Assembly (NCBI RefSeq): GCF_900626075.1
Contig: NZ_UYZY01000001.1
Span: 62,001-126,000, forward strand
Source: Clostridium transplantifaecale
Lineage (GTDB): Bacteria; Bacillota; Clostridia; Lachnospirales; Lachnospiraceae
Reading direction: 5' to 3'
Length of the DNA stretch: 64,000 bases
The first letter of the stretch is position 1. Each line of letters starts with the position of its first letter. The position numbers and the translations under genes were made by a program. The notes beneath the pieces were generated by a model that worked only from the letters and a program-made list of their open reading frames with translations, searched no databases and was not told where the DNA came from. Shown here piece by piece: positions 26,545-36,450 of this stretch.

Positions 26545-26832
26545 GATAGATATAAATTTGAAATGATTAAAACTAAAATGCAGAAAGACTTTGATAGAGA
26601 CAGTAGTTCCGTTATGAAAACCAAAGCGAGGCCGGGGCGGTGGGAGCCGGCTGTGAGTAGGACGGCAATGAAGATCACTCTGGAGTTTCAGGCTGAACCT
26701 GGCGTCCGGCGGCGTCATGAGTAGGTTTTGACGGGATCCCCCGTTACAGGGAGCGCATATGAACGTATGCAGTAATAGGTGGTATAACAAGTAGGCCCTT
26801 GTCCTGTTACAGGATAGAGGCCTGTTTTTTTA
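26545..26832 (+). promoter_or_regulatory. T-box riboswitch controlling ileS
   Basis: The leader between promoter and ileS has the T-box parts. A long stem I carries a candidate isoleucine specifier ATC in GAAGATCACTC (about 26671-26681). The stem III region includes CCGTTACAGGG (about 26743-26753). The antiterminator bulge is AATAGGTGGTATAACA (26774-26789), which pairs with uncharged tRNA acceptor ends. It is followed by a terminator AGGCC...GGCCT with a T-run (26793-26832). Uncharged tRNA-Ile would stabilise the antiterminator and turn on ileS. Specifier assignment is by eye. Confidence 0.88.
26793..26832 (+). terminator. T-box terminator hairpin
   Basis: TAGGCCCTTGTCCTG pairs with CAGGATAGAGGCCTG and ends in TTTTTTT. 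Confidence 0.85.
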
Positions 26833-26894
26833 TTTTTACGGAGAAACCTGCGAACAGGTTTCTGATTATATTTTCAGATTAGGAGGAATGAAAC

Positions 26895-29800
26895 ATGTAC
26901 GACAAAGTCTCTACAAACTTAAACTTTGTTGAAAGAGAGAAAAATATCGAAAAGTTCTGGGCTGACAATAAGATCTTTGAGAAGAGCATCGACAGCCGAA
27001 AAGACGGAGAAACCTATACGTTTTACGACGGACCGCCAACGGCCAATGGAAAGCCGCATATCGGCCATGTCCTTACCCGCGTTATCAAGGATATGATTCC
27101 GAGGTACCGCACCATGAAGGGATACATGGTTCCGAGAAAAGCAGGCTGGGATACCCACGGTCTTCCGGTGGAGCTGGAGGTTGAGAAGAGCCTTGGCCTG
27201 GACGGCAAGGAGCAGATTGAACAGTACGGTCTTGAGCCGTTCATCGAGCACTGTAAAGAGAGTGTCTGGAAATATAAGGGAATGTGGGAAGATTTTTCCT
27301 CCACGGTCGGCTTCTGGGCCGATATGGATGACCCTTATGTAACCTATCACAACGAATATATCGAATCCGAGTGGTGGGCCTTAAAGAAGATCTGGGACAA
27401 GGGCCTTTTATACAAAGGGTTCAAGATTGTGCCTTACTGCCCGCGCTGCGGAACCCCGCTTTCCAGCCATGAGGTGGCACAGGGATATAAAGATGTAAAA
27501 GAGCGTTCCGCCATCGCAAGATTCAAAGTAAAAGGCGAAGACGCCTATATTCTGGCATGGACCACAACACCGTGGACGCTGCCCTCCAACGTGGCTCTCT
27601 GCGTGAACCCGGTGGAATCCTATGTAAAAGTAGAGATGAAAGAGGACGGCACTGTATATTACCTGGCCGAGGCTCTCTGCGATACGGTTCTGGGAGAAGG
27701 CACCTATGAGGTGAAAGAAAAATATACGGGAAAAGATCTGGAATACAAGGAGTATGAGCCGTTATTCGACTTTGCCGTAGAACTTGCTAAAAAACAGAAC
27801 AAAAAGGCATACTATGTGACATGCGATACCTACGTTACACTGACGGACGGTACCGGCGTCGTACACATTGCGCCTGCCTTCGGTGAGGATGACTCCAAGG
27901 TCGGCAGAAATTATGACCTGCCGTTCGTTCAGCTCGTCAATGCCAAGGGTGAGATGACGGAAGAGACACTCTGGCCGGGAACGTTCTGCAAGAAAGCGGA
28001 TCCGATGGTTCTTACGAACCTGAAAGAGAGAGGCCTCCTGTTCTCAGCTCCTGTATTTGAGCACAGCTATCCGCACTGCTGGAGATGCGACACCCCGCTC
28101 ATCTATTATGCAAGAGAGTCCTGGTTCATCAAGATGACAGAGGTGAAAGAGGATCTGATCCGCAACAACAATACAATCAACTGGATTCCGGAGAGCATCG
28201 GCAAGGGCCGTTTCGGTGACTGGCTGGAGAATGTCCAGGACTGGGGCATCAGCCGTAACCGTTACTGGGGAACGCCTTTAAATATCTGGGAATGCGAATG
28301 CGGCTGCCAGCACTCCATCGGCAGTATTGAAGAATTAAAGAGCATGTCGGAGAACTGCCCTGAGAATATCGAACTTCACCGCCCATATATCGACGAGGTG
28401 ACAATCACCTGTCCGAAGTGCGGAAAGCAGATGCGCCGTGTGCCGGAAGTAATCGACTGCTGGTTCGACTCAGGCGCCATGCCGTTTGCACAGCATCACT
28501 ATCCGTTTGAGAACAAAGAGAAATTTGAGCAGCAGTTCCCGGCCGATTTTATCTCCGAGGCCGTGGATCAGACGAGAGGCTGGTTCTATTCCCTGCTTGC
28601 AATTTCCACGCTGATCTTCAATCAGGCCCCGTACAAGAATGTCATCGTTATGGGCCATGTCCAGGATGAGAACGGACAGAAGATGAGTAAGTCCAAAGGC
28701 AACGCGGTCGATCCGTTCGACGCACTGGAGACATACGGAGCGGATGCCATCCGCTGGTATTTCTATGTCAACAGCGCTCCATGGCTGCCGAACCGTTTCC
28801 ATGGCAAAGCCGTTATGGAAGGCCAGAGAAAATTCATGGGAACTCTGTGGAATACCTATGCATTTTTCGTTCTTTACGCAAATATAGATAATTTTGATGC
28901 GACACAGCATCAGCTGGAATATGATAAACTTCCGGTAATGGATAAATGGCTGCTGTCCAAACTTAACACGCTTGTGGGTAAGGTGGACGACGACCTGGCT
29001 AACTACAGAATCCCAGAGGCTGCCAGAGCTCTCCAGGATTTCGTGGACGATATGAGCAACTGGTATGTCAGAAGAAGCCGTGAGCGTTTCTGGGCAAAGG
29101 GAATGGAGCAGGACAAAGTAAGCGCCTATATGACCCTTTACACAGCGCTTGTCACCGTGTGCAAGGCCGCCGCTCCGATGGTGCCTTTCATGGCGGAGGA
29201 TATTTACCAGAACCTTGTAAGAAAGATTGATAAAGAAGCGCCCGAGAGCATCCATCTCTGTGATTTCCCCGAGGTTGACGAAAGATGCATCGACAAGGAG
29301 CTGGAGTCCAGAATGGACGAGGTACTAAAGATTGTAGTATTCGGCCGCGCTGCCAGAAATACGGCCAACATCAAGAACCGTCAGCCAATCGGCAGGATGT
29401 TTGTGAAAGCGGATACGGCTCTCCCTGAATTTTATCAGGAGATCATCGAAGATGAGCTGAATGTAAAAGAAGTGAAATTTACGTCCGATGTGCGTGATTT
29501 CACATCCTACAGCTTTAAACCGCAGCTTAAGACGGTTGGGCCAAAATACGGAAAACAGCTTGGAAACATCAGGAAAGCGCTGGCTGAAATCGACGGAAAT
29601 ACGGCAATGGATACGCTGAATGAGACGGGAAGCCTGAAATTTGACTTTGACGGCACAGAGGTTATCCTGACGGCAGACGACCTCTTAATCGATACAGCCC
29701 AGGTAGAGGGCTATATCTCCGAAGGAGACAATTCCGTGACGGTTGTGCTGGATACGAATCTGACACCGGAACTGGTTGAAGAGGGATTTGTCCGCGAAAT

Positions 29801-30035
29801 CATCAGCAAAGTCCAGACCATGCGTAAGGAAGCCGGTTTTGAGGTAATGAACCATATCAACGTGTTCCAGGATGAGAATGATACGATTGCGGCCATCCTC
29901 AAAAAGTATACGGAAGAAATCAAGAGTGAGGTTCTGGCAGACAACATTATGCTGGGACAGACCGGAGGATATGCAAAAGAATGGAATATCAACGGTGAGA
30001 AGGTCATGTTGGGTGTAGAGAAGACCACCGACTGA
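26895..30035 (+). CDS. ileS: Isoleucyl-tRNA synthetase
   Basis: Charges tRNA-Ile. 1046 residues, the longer form (type 2-like); the classic bacterial type 1 enzyme is ~930. HIGH motif at about residues 55-58 (GPPTANGKPHIGHVL), KMSKS near 597 (GQKMSKSKGN). The editing domain has TTTPWTLPSN. Zinc-ribbon-like Cys pairs lie near residues 470-520 (ECECGC, TCPKCGK). The C-terminal region has the type 2 architecture rather than the type 1 zinc finger. AGGAGGAATGAAAC lies before the ATG. Type 2 enzymes are generally less sensitive to mupirocin; that is family knowledge, not tested here. Confidence 0.95.
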   Translation: MYDKVSTNLNFVEREKNIEKFWADNKIFEKSIDSRKDGETYTFYDGPPTANGKPHIGHVLTRVIKDMIPRYRTMKGYMVPRKAGWDTHGLPVELEVEKSLGLDGKEQIEQYGLEPFIEHCKESVWKYKGMWEDFSSTVGFWADMDDPYVTYHNEYIESEWWALKKIWDKGLLYKGFKIVPYCPRCGTPLSSHEVAQGYKDVKERSAIARFKVKGEDAYILAWTTTPWTLPSNVALCVNPVESYVKVEMKEDGTVYYLAEALCDTVLGEGTYEVKEKYTGKDLEYKEYEPLFDFAVELAKKQNKKAYYVTCDTYVTLTDGTGVVHIAPAFGEDDSKVGRNYDLPFVQLVNAKGEMTEETLWPGTFCKKADPMVLTNLKERGLLFSAPVFEHSYPHCWRCDTPLIYYARESWFIKMTEVKEDLIRNNNTINWIPESIGKGRFGDWLENVQDWGISRNRYWGTPLNIWECECGCQHSIGSIEELKSMSENCPENIELHRPYIDEVTITCPKCGKQMRRVPEVIDCWFDSGAMPFAQHHYPFENKEKFEQQFPADFISEAVDQTRGWFYSLLAISTLIFNQAPYKNVIVMGHVQDENGQKMSKSKGNAVDPFDALETYGADAIRWYFYVNSAPWLPNRFHGKAVMEGQRKFMGTLWNTYAFFVLYANIDNFDATQHQLEYDKLPVMDKWLLSKLNTLVGKVDDDLANYRIPEAARALQDFVDDMSNWYVRRSRERFWAKGMEQDKVSAYMTLYTALVTVCKAAAPMVPFMAEDIYQNLVRKIDKEAPESIHLCDFPEVDERCIDKELESRMDEVLKIVVFGRAARNTANIKNRQPIGRMFVKADTALPEFYQEIIEDELNVKEVKFTSDVRDFTSYSFKPQLKTVGPKYGKQLGNIRKALAEIDGNTAMDTLNETGSLKFDFDGTEVILTADDLLIDTAQVEGYISEGDNSVTVVLDTNLTPELVEEGFVREIISKVQTMRKEAGFEVMNHINVFQDENDTIAAILKKYTEEIKSEVLADNIMLGQTGGYAKEWNINGEKVMLGVEKTTD

Positions 30036-30051
30036 TTCAGGAGGATAACGA

Positions 30052-32505
30052 ATGCAGACTTTTAATAAGGAAGCTATAAAGAGAAGTATTATTGACAATG
30101 TGAAAAACCAGTTCAGAAAGACCATCGACGAGGCGACGCCGCAGCAGGTATACCAGGCCGTGGCGTATGCGGTAAAAGATGTGATTATCGATGAATGGAT
30201 CGCCACCCAGAAAACATTTGACGAGACAAAAGCGAAAAAAGTGTACTATCTTTCCATGGAATTTCTGATGGGCCGCGCCTTGGGTAATAATATCATCAAC
30301 CTGGGAGCACAGAAGGAAATCAGGGAAGCCCTGGAAGAACTGGGCTTTGATTTAAACGCCATCGAAGACCAGGAGCCGGATCCGGCTCTTGGCAACGGCG
30401 GCCTCGGCCGTCTCGCCGCCTGCTTCCTGGATTCCCTTGCCACACTGGGATATCCGGCATACGGCTGCGGCATCCGTTACCATTACGGCATGTTCAAACA
30501 GAAAATTGAGAACGGCTATCAGATTGAGGTGCCGGACGAGTGGCTGAAGAACGGTTATCCGTTTGAAATCCGCCGTGCAGAATATGCGACCGAGGTTAAA
30601 TTTGGCGGCTACGTGAAGACGGTCTGGAACGGACAGCGCAACGTGTTTGTCCAGGAAGGATACCAGTCCGTACAGGCAATCCCTTACGATATGCCGATCG
30701 TCGGCTACGGCAATAACGTGGTCAATACGCTGCGTATCTGGGATGCCCAGCCAATCAACACCTTCAGCCTTGCCGCATTCGACAAGGGAGATTACCAGAA
30801 GGCGGTAGAGCAGGAGAACCTGGCTAAGAACCTGGTAGAAGTGCTTTACCCCAACGACAACCACTATGCGGGCAAGGAACTGCGTCTGAAACAGCAGTAT
30901 TTCTTCATTTCCGCCAGCCTTCAGGTTGCGATTAAGAAATTTAAAGAGCATAACGACGACATCCATAAACTTCCGGAAAAAGTTGTATTCCAGATGAATG
31001 ATACGCATCCGACCGTTTCGGTTGCGGAGCTGATGAGGCTGCTTCTGGATGAAGAGCATCTGGAGTGGGAGGATGCCTGGGCAATTACGACAAAATGCTG
31101 TGCCTACACCAATCACACCATCATGGCAGAGGCTCTGGAAAAATGGCCGATTGAGCTGTTCTCCAGACTGCTTCCGCGTATATACCAGATTGTAGAGGAG
31201 ATTAATCGCCGCTTCCTGATCGAGGTGGGCGAGAAATACCCGAACAATTACGAAAAAGTGAAGAAAATGGCTATTATTTTTGACGGACAGGTAAAAATGG
31301 CCCATCTGGCTATCGTGGCCGGTTTCTCCGTCAACGGTGTTGCCAGACTCCACACGGAGATTTTAAAGAAACAGGAGCTGAAAGATTTCTATGAGATGAT
31401 GCCTGAGAAATTCAGCAACAAGACGAACGGCATCACCCAGAGGCGTTTCCTGCTCCACGGCAATCCGCTGCTGGCCCAGTGGGTGACAGACAAGATTGGC
31501 GACGAGTGGATTACGGACCTTCCCCACATCAGCAAACTGGCTATTTATGCGGATGACGAGAAGTGCCGCCAGGAATTCATGAATATCAAGTACCAGAATA
31601 AGCTGCGCCTGGCAAAATACATTAAAGAACACAACGGAATCGACGTGGATCCGCGCTCCATTTTCGACGTGCAGGTAAAACGTCTCCATGAGTACAAACG
31701 CCAGCTGCTAAACATCCTCCACGTTATGTATCTCTATAACCAGCTGAAGGATAACCCCAATATCGATATGGTTCCCAGAACCTTCATTTTCGGGGCGAAA
31801 GCGGCGGCAGGCTATCAGATTGCAAAGAAGACAATCAAACTGATCAATTCCGTAGCCGATGTGATTAACAACGACAAATCGATCGGCGGAAAGATTAAGG
31901 TTGTATTTATCGAGGACTATAAAGTGTCCAATGCCGAGATGATTTTTGCCGCATCCGATGTCAGCGAGCAGATATCCACGGCCAGCAAAGAGGCGTCCGG
32001 CACCGGCAATATGAAATTCATGCTGAACGGAGCCCTTACCCTGGGAACCATGGACGGAGCCAACGTTGAGATCGTGGAGGAAGTAGGAGAGGAGAATGCA
32101 TTTATTTTCGGCCTCACCTCCGATGAAGTCATTAATTACGAGAATAACGGCGGCTACAATCCGGTTGAGATTTTCAACACTGACCAGGAGATCCGCCGCG
32201 TGCTGATGCAGCTCATTAACGGTTACTACGCACCGCAGGATCCGGAGCTGTTCCGCGATATTTACAATTCTCTTTTAAATACGAAAAACAGTTCAAAAGC
32301 TGACACCTATTTTATCCTCAAGGATTTCCATGCATATGCCGAAGCACAGAGAAAAGTGGAAGAGGCATACCGCGATGAGAAGAGATGGGCGAAGGCCGCT
32401 ATGATGAATGTGGCATGTTCCGGCAAGTTCTCCTCCGACCGGACGATCGAGGAGTACGTAAGGGATATCTGGCACCTGAAAAAAGTAAAGGTAGAGATGG
32501 ACTAA
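30052..32505 (+). CDS. glgP: Glycogen/starch phosphorylase
   Basis: PLP enzyme that releases glucose-1-phosphate from alpha-1,4-glucans. 817 residues, the normal length. YYLSMEFLMGRALGNN near the N-terminus and DPALGNGGLGRLAACFLDS belong to the active site. The PLP lysine lies in EASGTGNMKFMLNGALTLGT (about residue 657). CAGGAGGATAACGA precedes the ATG, 16 bases after ileS, so the two may be co-transcribed. The next gene begins directly after its stop. Confidence 0.95.
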   Translation: MQTFNKEAIKRSIIDNVKNQFRKTIDEATPQQVYQAVAYAVKDVIIDEWIATQKTFDETKAKKVYYLSMEFLMGRALGNNIINLGAQKEIREALEELGFDLNAIEDQEPDPALGNGGLGRLAACFLDSLATLGYPAYGCGIRYHYGMFKQKIENGYQIEVPDEWLKNGYPFEIRRAEYATEVKFGGYVKTVWNGQRNVFVQEGYQSVQAIPYDMPIVGYGNNVVNTLRIWDAQPINTFSLAAFDKGDYQKAVEQENLAKNLVEVLYPNDNHYAGKELRLKQQYFFISASLQVAIKKFKEHNDDIHKLPEKVVFQMNDTHPTVSVAELMRLLLDEEHLEWEDAWAITTKCCAYTNHTIMAEALEKWPIELFSRLLPRIYQIVEEINRRFLIEVGEKYPNNYEKVKKMAIIFDGQVKMAHLAIVAGFSVNGVARLHTEILKKQELKDFYEMMPEKFSNKTNGITQRRFLLHGNPLLAQWVTDKIGDEWITDLPHISKLAIYADDEKCRQEFMNIKYQNKLRLAKYIKEHNGIDVDPRSIFDVQVKRLHEYKRQLLNILHVMYLYNQLKDNPNIDMVPRTFIFGAKAAAGYQIAKKTIKLINSVADVINNDKSIGGKIKVVFIEDYKVSNAEMIFAASDVSEQISTASKEASGTGNMKFMLNGALTLGTMDGANVEIVEEVGEENAFIFGLTSDEVINYENNGGYNPVEIFNTDQEIRRVLMQLINGYYAPQDPELFRDIYNSLLNTKNSSKADTYFILKDFHAYAEAQRKVEEAYRDEKRWAKAAMMNVACSGKFSSDRTIEEYVRDIWHLKKVKVEMD

Positions 32506-33042
32506 ATGAGAACCAGTTTTCTTTCAAAAAACCATTCCAGGAGCAGGAGATTATCCGTTTCCCTGCCGGTCGTTCTGGCTCTGGCCCTGTTTATCATTTC
32601 GGTGGTTAGTTTTATCACCTTTTCCGCCAGTAGCAGCGCCCAGGCGGAGAGGATTCTTAAAAAACTGTACACATCGGAAAAGGTGGAGGAGCTTGAGGAG
32701 GCAACCAGCGTCGGCCTGCCCCGGATGTACGAGGAGCATTTTGCCGGTGATTTAACCGACAATGGAAGAGAATCACTTCTCCCTATCGGAATCCCCTACA
32801 CGCTGTATTTGCAGCAGCTTGGGGCTCCGGTGGAGCGCGTCTATGCGCAGCCGCCGGAACTTGTGAAGGAAGAGGATAACGGAAAAACCGTCAGCTACCG
32901 GTATACGGTCGAGACTGAGTTTTATCTGGAGAGAAGACTTGAACCGGTTGCGCCGGTGGTCAGGAAAACATTTATCGGCACGATTACGCTCCGGAAAACA
33001 GGATTTTTAAAATGGAAAATGGATGCTGTTACTGCCGGGTAA
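32506..33042 (+). CDS. Membrane-anchored hypothetical protein
   Basis: 178 residues. A basic start (MRTSFLSKNHSRSRRLS) and one helix (VSLPVVLALALFIISVVSFITFS, ~17-39), then an outside domain of unknown type (SYRYTVETEFYLERR, TFIGTITLRKTGFLKWKM). No family recognised. It begins on the base after the glgP stop; AAAGGTAGAGATGG within glgP may be its ribosome site. Its place before the SpoIID gene hints at a sporulation role but there is no direct evidence. Confidence 0.7.
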   Translation: MRTSFLSKNHSRSRRLSVSLPVVLALALFIISVVSFITFSASSSAQAERILKKLYTSEKVEELEEATSVGLPRMYEEHFAGDLTDNGRESLLPIGIPYTLYLQQLGAPVERVYAQPPELVKEEDNGKTVSYRYTVETEFYLERRLEPVAPVVRKTFIGTITLRKTGFLKWKMDAVTAG

Positions 33043-33163
33043 GAATCGGGGCGGGAGCAGTGTCCGGGTAATTGAATAGAAGTGGTTGGAATAAGAATCC
33101 GGCCCGTTACATAAAATGATAATGCGATATCTATTATTTTATGGAACGGAGCCGGTTTTTTAT

Positions 33164-34078
33164 ATGAGAAAAGCAGCAGCAATCTGCCTGATGGCAATTT
33201 TGATACCATACATAGCGACACTTGCCTGGACAGGCCGTGTGGAGGGAAATACGGAGAAAGGGAACTTATCTGGCAGGGTGGTCCTGCTGGACCGTGACGG
33301 TTCCATGTCGCCGGTGGATATGGAGGAATACCTGATTGGGATTACGGCGATTCAGATTCCGGCGGAGTACGGCGAGGAGGCAATTAAAGCCCAGGCCATT
33401 ATCGCCAGGACCTATCTCTGCCGGCAGATGCAGGGAAAAGACAGGATCGAGGAGTCGGCCCTGGATCTCGATTACCTGGAGCAGAGCCAGATGGAGGAGA
33501 TGTGGGGAAAAGCCGATTACCTGACAAATTACAAAAAAATCAGGGATGCCGTCCAGGCAACGGCCGGGCAGGTCATCGAATATAACGGAGATTACATAGA
33601 ACCTTTATTTCACCGTTTAAGCGCCGGAAAGACGAGAACCGGGGACGAACTTCACCCTTATCTCGTTTCAGTGGACGCCGGCGAGGATGTGGAGGGAGAA
33701 AACTATCTGGGAGTATATACGTTTACCAGACAGGAGATGGCCGATAAGCTGAATTCCATGTCCGATTCGCCGGAAGTCAGGCCGGAGGATGTGCTTGAGA
33801 GCATCCAGGTCATTAAAAAGGATGAGGCCGGGTACGTGGAATCGATCCAGGCCGGGTCAAAAAGCTACAGCGGCGAGGAGATCCAGTATGCTCTGGGACT
33901 TCCGTCACCGGCCTATACATTCGAGGCTGCGGAGGAAAACGTACGGTGTACCGTGAAGGGGCTGGGCCACGGATACGGCTTTGATCAGTACGGCGCCTCG
34001 CTGAAAGCGGCGCAGGGGTGGACGGCAGAAAAAATTCTGGAATTTTATTATAAAAATATTGTTGTAGTTTTTGAATAA
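33164..34078 (+). CDS. spoIID: Stage II sporulation protein D (lytic transglycosylase, SpoIID/LytB family)
   Basis: Peptidoglycan lytic transglycosylase of the DMP machine that drives engulfment of the forespore. 304 residues from the ATG at 33164, where the protein begins MRKAAAICLMAILIPYIATLAW, a signal anchor. The reading frame is open upstream (33116), but without a ribosome site. SpoIID motifs: VDMEEYLIGITAIQIPAEYGEEAIKAQAIIARTYLC, YFHxxSGG-like DYIEPLFHRLSAGKT, and GLGHGYGFDQYGA near the C-terminus. The next gene overlaps its stop region and is the usual SpoIIQ partner. Confidence 0.93.
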   Translation: MRKAAAICLMAILIPYIATLAWTGRVEGNTEKGNLSGRVVLLDRDGSMSPVDMEEYLIGITAIQIPAEYGEEAIKAQAIIARTYLCRQMQGKDRIEESALDLDYLEQSQMEEMWGKADYLTNYKKIRDAVQATAGQVIEYNGDYIEPLFHRLSAGKTRTGDELHPYLVSVDAGEDVEGENYLGVYTFTRQEMADKLNSMSDSPEVRPEDVLESIQVIKKDEAGYVESIQAGSKSYSGEEIQYALGLPSPAYTFEAAEENVRCTVKGLGHGYGFDQYGASLKAAQGWTAEKILEFYYKNIVVVFE

Positions 34079-34118
34079 AAAGCTTCGGTCAGGTAAGAAT
34101 ATAACCGAGGTGATAAAC

Positions 34119-34892
34119 GTGAAAAATAAGATGAATCAGTTGTTCAAGGACAAATTGTTCCTTGTCATGATGGTGTTAGGCCTGCTGACTATAGTAGCTG
34201 CGGCAGGAGCGGTAAAGATTAGAAAGGGAGATAACATTAACGAGCAGAATCCGTACCTGGAAGCGCCACAGACCCAGGGTATCCTTGCGGAGAACATACC
34301 GCAGAACAAAACCGGAAACGGTGGTAAGACGGAAAATGCAGAGACGAGAGCACAGGCGGCGGGAAGTTCAGACGCTTCCTATTCTTCCGATGATAAATCA
34401 GACTCCGCAGACAAAGGAGAAAACACTGCCAAAGCGGCAGGAGCAGCAGATGGCGCAGTAGGAGCGGTTACGCTCAATTACAGCGGAAAACGCGACCTTC
34501 AGTGGCCGGTCAGAGGAAATGTAGTGCTGGATTACAGCATGGATACAACCATCTATTTCCCGACCCTTGACCAGTACAAATGCAACCCGGCCCTGATTAT
34601 TCAGGGAGATGTAAGTGATCCGGTCAGCGCACCGGCGGATGCAAGAGTCCTGGAAGCCGGCTCTAATGAGGAGATTGGCAATTACGTGGTTCTTGACCTG
34701 GGTAATGAGTATACAGCCGTATGCGGCCAGCTTAAGGACGTACAGGTAGCGGAGAATGAATATGTGACAAAAGGAACTCTGCTCGGATACGTGTCTGAAC
34801 CCACAAAGTATTATTCAATTGAAGGAAACAACGTATATTTTGCGCTGCTGCACGACGGACAGTCTGTCGATGCCCTTGACTATCTGGAATAA
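34119..34892 (+). CDS. SpoIIQ-like M23-domain protein, catalytic residues missing
   Basis: 257 residues from GTG 34119, which has GAGGTGAT upstream. One membrane helix (~12-32), a long low-complexity linker rich in Ser/Asp/Asn/Ala (~40-120), then an M23/LytM-fold domain (~130-257) with WPVRGNVVLDYS, VSAPADARVLEA, GNYVVLDLGNEY and EYVTKGTLLGYVSEP. The HxH and HxxxD zinc ligands are gone: where active enzymes have HLHFE, this has NVYFALLHDG. It fits the B. subtilis SpoIIQ role as the channel and scaffold protein of the forespore (SpoIIQ-IIIAH). Position right after spoIID supports this. Confidence 0.85.
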   Translation: MKNKMNQLFKDKLFLVMMVLGLLTIVAAAGAVKIRKGDNINEQNPYLEAPQTQGILAENIPQNKTGNGGKTENAETRAQAAGSSDASYSSDDKSDSADKGENTAKAAGAADGAVGAVTLNYSGKRDLQWPVRGNVVLDYSMDTTIYFPTLDQYKCNPALIIQGDVSDPVSAPADARVLEAGSNEEIGNYVVLDLGNEYTAVCGQLKDVQVAENEYVTKGTLLGYVSEPTKYYSIEGNNVYFALLHDGQSVDALDYLE

Positions 34893-34938
34893 CCGGAAAA
34901 CAGAAAGAACTGAGAAAACTGAATAGTGAAAAAAACAT

Positions 34939-35002
34939 AAAAGTACCGCGGCAGTTTACGGAAGGAAAAGTTCCTTGCGTAAAGTGTGGCGGCACTTTTA
35001 TT
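34939..35002 (+). terminator. Terminator after the SpoIIQ-like gene
   Basis: AAAAGTACCGC pairs with GCGGCACTTTT (one mismatch), with an inner hairpin, then T-rich sequence. Confidence 0.7.
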
Positions 35003-35158
35003 TGTGAACGGGAACGACCTGATTTATAGCGAAACTATTTCCTTTTCAGGTTTACTTCCTGCTATGACTGGATGTATAATGGAAAAAGCAGGTAATATCC
35101 ATGAAAAGTGGACGAACAGGCAGCAGATATTTGTGATTTAGTAAAAAGGAGAACTGCT

Positions 35159-35752
35159 ATGAATCAGGAATTGCTGAAAAAGAATTTTGAAAACCACGGT
35201 TTTAAAACGGCTTTTTTTGCGACGGGCAAAGAGGCGGCTGACTATCTTATGGGCCGGATACAGGGGCACAAGGTCTCTGTCGGAGGCAGCATGACGGTCA
35301 AGGAGATGGGACTTTTTGAACTTCTCCGGGAGAAGAATGAGATGGTATGGCATTGGGATGTTCCGGGCAGGGATACTCTGATGAATGCCAGGACGGCGGA
35401 TGTTTATATTACAAGCGCCAACGGAGTTTCGGAGACAGGAGAACTGGTTAATATAGACGGTACGGGGAACCGCGTATCCCAGACACTGTATGGACCGGAA
35501 AAGACATATTTCATTGTTGGAAATAACAAAATCAGGGCGGATCTGGCCGGAGCGATGGACCGGGCAAAGAATGTGGCGGCCCCTAAGAATGCTAAACGCC
35601 TGAATTCCGCCACACCATGTGCGGTGAAAGGCGATCGCTGTTATAACTGCAGCAGTCCGGGGCGAATCTGCCGTTCAACGGTGATTATGGAACGGCCGTC
35701 CAATGGGATGGAAGTTGAGATTGTATTTGTGGACGAGCCGTTAGGATATTAA
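35159..35752 (+). CDS. LUD-domain protein (LutC/YkgG-like)
   Basis: 197 residues of the LUD (DUF162) family, related to LutC of lactate utilisation. Seen: TAFFATGKEAADYLMGRI, SVGGSMTVKEMGLFELL, ADVYITSANGVSETGELVNIDGTGNRVS and TYFIVGNNKIRADLAGAMDRAKNVAAP. Near the C-terminus four Cys (TPCAVKGDRCYNCSSPGRICRS) could bind a metal or iron-sulfur centre; this short Cys-rich tail is common in clostridial members. No LutA or LutB is adjacent, so the pathway is unclear. AAAAGGAGAACTGCT lies before the ATG. Confidence 0.88.
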   Translation: MNQELLKKNFENHGFKTAFFATGKEAADYLMGRIQGHKVSVGGSMTVKEMGLFELLREKNEMVWHWDVPGRDTLMNARTADVYITSANGVSETGELVNIDGTGNRVSQTLYGPEKTYFIVGNNKIRADLAGAMDRAKNVAAPKNAKRLNSATPCAVKGDRCYNCSSPGRICRSTVIMERPSNGMEVEIVFVDEPLGY

Positions 35753-35907
35753 CGGCGGATTATGCGTTCAGACCGCATAAATATGCATATTTCTTAAAAT
35801 TTAATAATTCTAATGGAAATATCATGATTTGTTCACAAAGTTTTCAAAGGGGAGCGTTATAATATCAGCATGCTAAGACAGCATAGAAACACACAAGGAG
35901 AAGGCAG

Positions 35908-36339
35908 ATGAATATTTTATTTTTTTTAACACCTAAAAGCGAAGTTGCGTATATAAATGATGACGATACGTTAAGACAGGCACTGGAAAAGATGGAATAC
36001 CACAAATATGCGGCTGTTCCTATCATTAACCGCCAGGGGAGGTACATAGGTACGCTGACGGAAGGAGACTTGCTTTGGGGCATAAAAAATAAGTATGATC
36101 TATCGCTTAGAGATGCGGAGCGGATCCGCATTACGGAGATTCCAAGAAGATCGGATAATAAGCCGGTATTGGCGGACTCGGATATGGAAGATTTGATTGA
36201 CAAAGCCCTGAACCAGAACTTTGTTCCGGTACTCGATGATCAGAAGAACTTTATCGGAATCATTACGAGAAAAGACATTATCAAGTATCTGTGCAAGGAG
36301 AAGGAGAGGGAACTGAGGACAGGAAAAGAAGTGAAATAA
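35908..36339 (+). CDS. CBS-domain-pair protein
   Basis: 143 residues made of two CBS repeats (about 12-65 and 80-130), which in other proteins bind adenine nucleotides. Seen: YAAVPIINRQGRYIGTLTEGDLLW and FVPVLDDQKNFIGIITRKDIIKYL. No effector domain, so likely a small nucleotide sensor acting through protein contact. AAGGAGAAGGCAG precedes the ATG, and a strong terminator follows. Confidence 0.85.
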   Translation: MNILFFLTPKSEVAYINDDDTLRQALEKMEYHKYAAVPIINRQGRYIGTLTEGDLLWGIKNKYDLSLRDAERIRITEIPRRSDNKPVLADSDMEDLIDKALNQNFVPVLDDQKNFIGIITRKDIIKYLCKEKERELRTGKEVK

Positions 36340-36351
36340 AAAGATTTATGA

Positions 36352-36394
36352 AGATGCGAAAGAGATGCCGGACGGTGCTTTCGCATCTTTTTTT
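36352..36394 (+). terminator. Terminator after the CBS-pair gene
   Basis: AGATGCGAAAG pairs with CTTTCGCATCT, then TTTTTT. Confidence 0.88.
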
Positions 36395-36450
36395 ATGTCA
36401 CATTGTCATTTACAACATAGAATAGAGTATAAGTGCTCAGGAAAGGTTTA

